From Methylophaga thalassica MP (lineage in GTDB: Bacteria; Pseudomonadota; Gammaproteobacteria; Nitrosococcales; Methylophagaceae), in NCBI RefSeq assembly GCF_000214595.1, contig NZ_AFIG01000001.1, forward strand, positions 763,501 to 827,500: DNA of 64,000 nucleotides. Direction: 5' to 3'. Made by a program: the position numbers and the translations under genes. The notes beneath the pieces were generated by a model, which saw only the letters and a program-made list of their open reading frames with translations, was not told the origin of the DNA and made no database searches. Shown one piece after another: positions 62,160-64,000 of the stretch; positions within the stretch are counted from its first letter, which is position 1, and each line of letters begins with the position of its first letter.

Positions 62160-62780
62160 ATGGGAAAATATCGTGGCCCAACTTGTAAATTAAGCCGTAG
62201 AGAAGGTACGGATCTGTTCCTAAAGAGCAGAGGCAACCCAATCGAAAGTAAATGCAAGATTGAAACAAAACCAGGTCAACATGGCGCTCGTAGAGGTCGT
62301 GATTCAGACTACGCACTACAGCTTCGTGCTAAACAACGTATTCGTCGTATTTATGGTGTTTTAGAAAAACAATTCCGTAACTACTACAAATCAGCAGATC
62401 AAAAGAAAGGTGCTACAGGTGTCAATCTGTTAAGCATGCTAGAACAACGTTTAGATAATGTTGTATATAGAATGGGATTTTCTGGTACGCGTGCAGAGGC
62501 AAGACAGCTTGTTTCACACAAAGCTATTTTGGTTAACGGAAAAGCGACCAATATCCCTTCTTATCAAGTAAAAGAAGGCGATGTCGTCGAAATCCGTGAA
62601 AAAGCTAAAAAGCAAGAGCGTATTGCAAACGCAATGTCTGTTGCAGAACAATTAGGTTTTCCTGAGTGGGTTGAAGTTAATACAAAAGCATTTTCTGGTA
62701 CGTTTAAACGTTTACCAGAACGTGATGAGCTTCCAGCCGAATTATCAGAAAACTTGGTTGTAGAGCTTTACTCGAAATAA
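62160..62780 (+). CDS. rpsD: 30S ribosomal protein S4
   Basis: S4 starts 30S assembly and represses the alpha operon in E. coli. The 206-residue protein has [20 protein letters not shown], the S4 RNA-binding fold [20 protein letters not shown] and no zinc cysteines. Confidence 0.98.
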   Translation: MGKYRGPTCKLSRREGTDLFLKSRGNPIESKCKIETKPGQHGARRGRDSDYALQLRAKQRIRRIYGVLEKQFRNYYKSADQKKGATGVNLLSMLEQRLDNVVYRMGFSGTRAEARQLVSHKAILVNGKATNIPSYQVKEGDVVEIREKAKKQERIANAMSVAEQLGFPEWVEVNTKAFSGTFKRLPERDELPAELSENLVVELYSK

Positions 62781-62821
62781 TCATAACTAAACTTCAATAG
62801 AAGTTTACTAGAGGAATTTGC

Positions 62822-63805
62822 ATGACGACTTACACGAGTCAATTTCTAAAACCAAGGATTGTTGATATCCAAAAGTTTAGTGATACGCGTACACGTCTTG
62901 TACTTGAGCCGTTAGAGCGTGGCTTTGGTCATACTTTAGGTAATGCACTGCGCAGAATTTTATTGTCTTCAATGGAAGGCGCCGCAGTTGTTGAAGCCCA
63001 GATTGATGGCGTTGTACATGAGTACTCGGCTATTGATGGCGTTCAAGAAGATGTTTTAGATATTCTTCTTAACATGAAAGGCATTGCGGTCAAGCTTCAT
63101 GAAGGTAATGAAGTCGTTTTGACTCTTAATAAAGAGGGTGTTGGCCCTGTTACGGCAGCTGATATTCAGTTACCGCATAATGTCGAGATTGTAAATCCTG
63201 AACATGTGATTGCAAATCTGACTGGTGGTAGCCTTTCTATTACCTTTAAAGTAACAAAAGGCCGTGGCTACTCTGCAGCAAATACTCGTAATGTGGGTGA
63301 AGAAGAAGACCGTGCTATCGGTCAACTGTATCTAGACGCATCATTCAGTCCTGTACGTCTTGTTACTTACAGTGTAGAAAGTGCGCGTGTTGAAAACCGC
63401 ACGGACTTAGATAAGCTGATCATTGATGTTGAAACTGATGGTACGCTTGAAGCTGAAGACAGTATTAAATATGCTGCAACTATCTTAAGCGATCAGTTGA
63501 CTTCATTCGTTGACTTTACTGTCATTGAAGAAAGTGTTTCTGAACCAAAACAACCTGCAGTTGATCCAGCATTATTGCAAGCAATTGATGATCTTGATTT
63601 GACTGTCAGATCTGCTAACTGTTTAAAAGCAGAAAATATTTATTATGTAGGTGACTTAATTCAGCGTACAGAAATGGAATTGCTGAAAACGCCGAACTTA
63701 GGTAAAAAGTCATTTACGGAAATTAAAGAAGTATTGGCTTCAAAAGGTTTGTCATTAGGCATGCACTTAGATAACTGGCCACCTGCTTCTTTAGAGCAAA
63801 AATAA
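62822..63805 (+). CDS. rpoA: RNA polymerase subunit alpha
   Basis: RpoA dimerises to start polymerase assembly and binds UP elements and activators through its C-terminal domain. The 327-residue protein has the N-terminal domain ([18 protein letters not shown]), a linker near 235-250 and the C-terminal domain ([20 protein letters not shown]). Confidence 0.99.
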   Translation: MTTYTSQFLKPRIVDIQKFSDTRTRLVLEPLERGFGHTLGNALRRILLSSMEGAAVVEAQIDGVVHEYSAIDGVQEDVLDILLNMKGIAVKLHEGNEVVLTLNKEGVGPVTAADIQLPHNVEIVNPEHVIANLTGGSLSITFKVTKGRGYSAANTRNVGEEEDRAIGQLYLDASFSPVRLVTYSVESARVENRTDLDKLIIDVETDGTLEAEDSIKYAATILSDQLTSFVDFTVIEESVSEPKQPAVDPALLQAIDDLDLTVRSANCLKAENIYYVGDLIQRTEMELLKTPNLGKKSFTEIKEVLASKGLSLGMHLDNWPPASLEQK

Positions 63806-63844
63806 TACTGAAGTAATTCAGCATAAAAGAATAGGGTAACAACA

Positions 63845-64000
63845 ATGCGTCATCGTAATTCTGGTCGTAAATTAAATCGTAACAGCAGCCACAGAAAGGC
63901 TATGTTCAAAAACATGGCTACATCTTTGTTTGAACACGAAATCATTCGTACCACTTTGCCTAAGGCTAAAGAGTTACGTGGTGTCGTTGAGCCTCTGATT
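63845..64000 (+). CDS. rplQ: 50S ribosomal protein L17 (partial, cut by window end)
   Basis: The first 52 codons are present, starting [20 protein letters not shown], the standard L17 N-terminus near the tunnel exit. The gene continues beyond base 64000. It follows rpoA by 39 bases and ends the alpha operon. Confidence 0.96.
   Translation, partial: MRHRNSGRKLNRNSSHRKAMFKNMATSLFEHEIIRTTLPKAKELRGVVEPLI

Overview
The window is a contiguous piece of a gammaproteobacterial chromosome with moderate, slightly AT-leaning base composition. Several features suggest a Methylophaga-like marine methylotroph. These are the ubiE-ubiJ-ubiB and hslVU block, the mpl-ubiX pair, formate-tetrahydrofolate ligase, and an orphan pair of genes of the kind linked to PQQ-dependent alcohol oxidation. 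This placement is an inference from gene content and protein character; no rRNA gene is present to test it.

Positions 1-14400 hold a flagellar and chemotaxis region on the + strand. It contains the end of fliI, then fliJ, a candidate sigma-28 promoter, and a tight operon of STAS protein, cheY, cheA, cheW, a ParA-type ATPase, a soluble globin-PAS-PAS-PAS-HAMP chemoreceptor, cheR, cheD and cheB. Next come a receptor with no evident sensor domain, a sigma-54-type promoter in front of fliK, and another receptor with almost no periplasmic part. The ParA gene overlaps the soluble receptor gene, whose product ends in a CheR-tether-like pentapeptide. This is the most distinctive system in the window: a probably heme-based gas or redox receptor array that a ParA ATPase may position in the cytoplasm.

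Positions 14400-32600 hold housekeeping genes. They are pyrF (-), tgt-yajC-secD-secF (+), a small unknown gene (-), a substrate-binding-like protein and a YVTN beta-propeller protein (+), a membrane protein with mpl and ubiX (+), fhs (+), and a minus-strand block that transcribes hslV, hslU, a DUF971 gene, ubiE, ubiJ, ubiB and a DjlA-like co-chaperone gene.

Positions 32600-64000 form the classical translation and transcription super-cluster on the + strand. The order is tRNA-Tyr, tRNA-Gly, tRNA-Thr, tuf, tRNA-Trp, secE, nusG, rplKAJL, rpoBC, rpsLG, fusA, a second tuf, and the S10, spc and alpha operons up to a truncated rplQ. The two tuf genes are almost identical. Several intergenic hairpins (tuf/tRNA-Trp, before rplJ, rplL/rpoB, rpoC/rpsL, rpsG/fusA) look like attenuators or terminators that set relative expression. 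No spacer exists between the second tuf and rpsJ, so the usual S10 leader is absent.

No CRISPR array, insertion sequence, prophage, rRNA gene or replication origin was seen. No stretch longer than about 300 bases lacks a gene.
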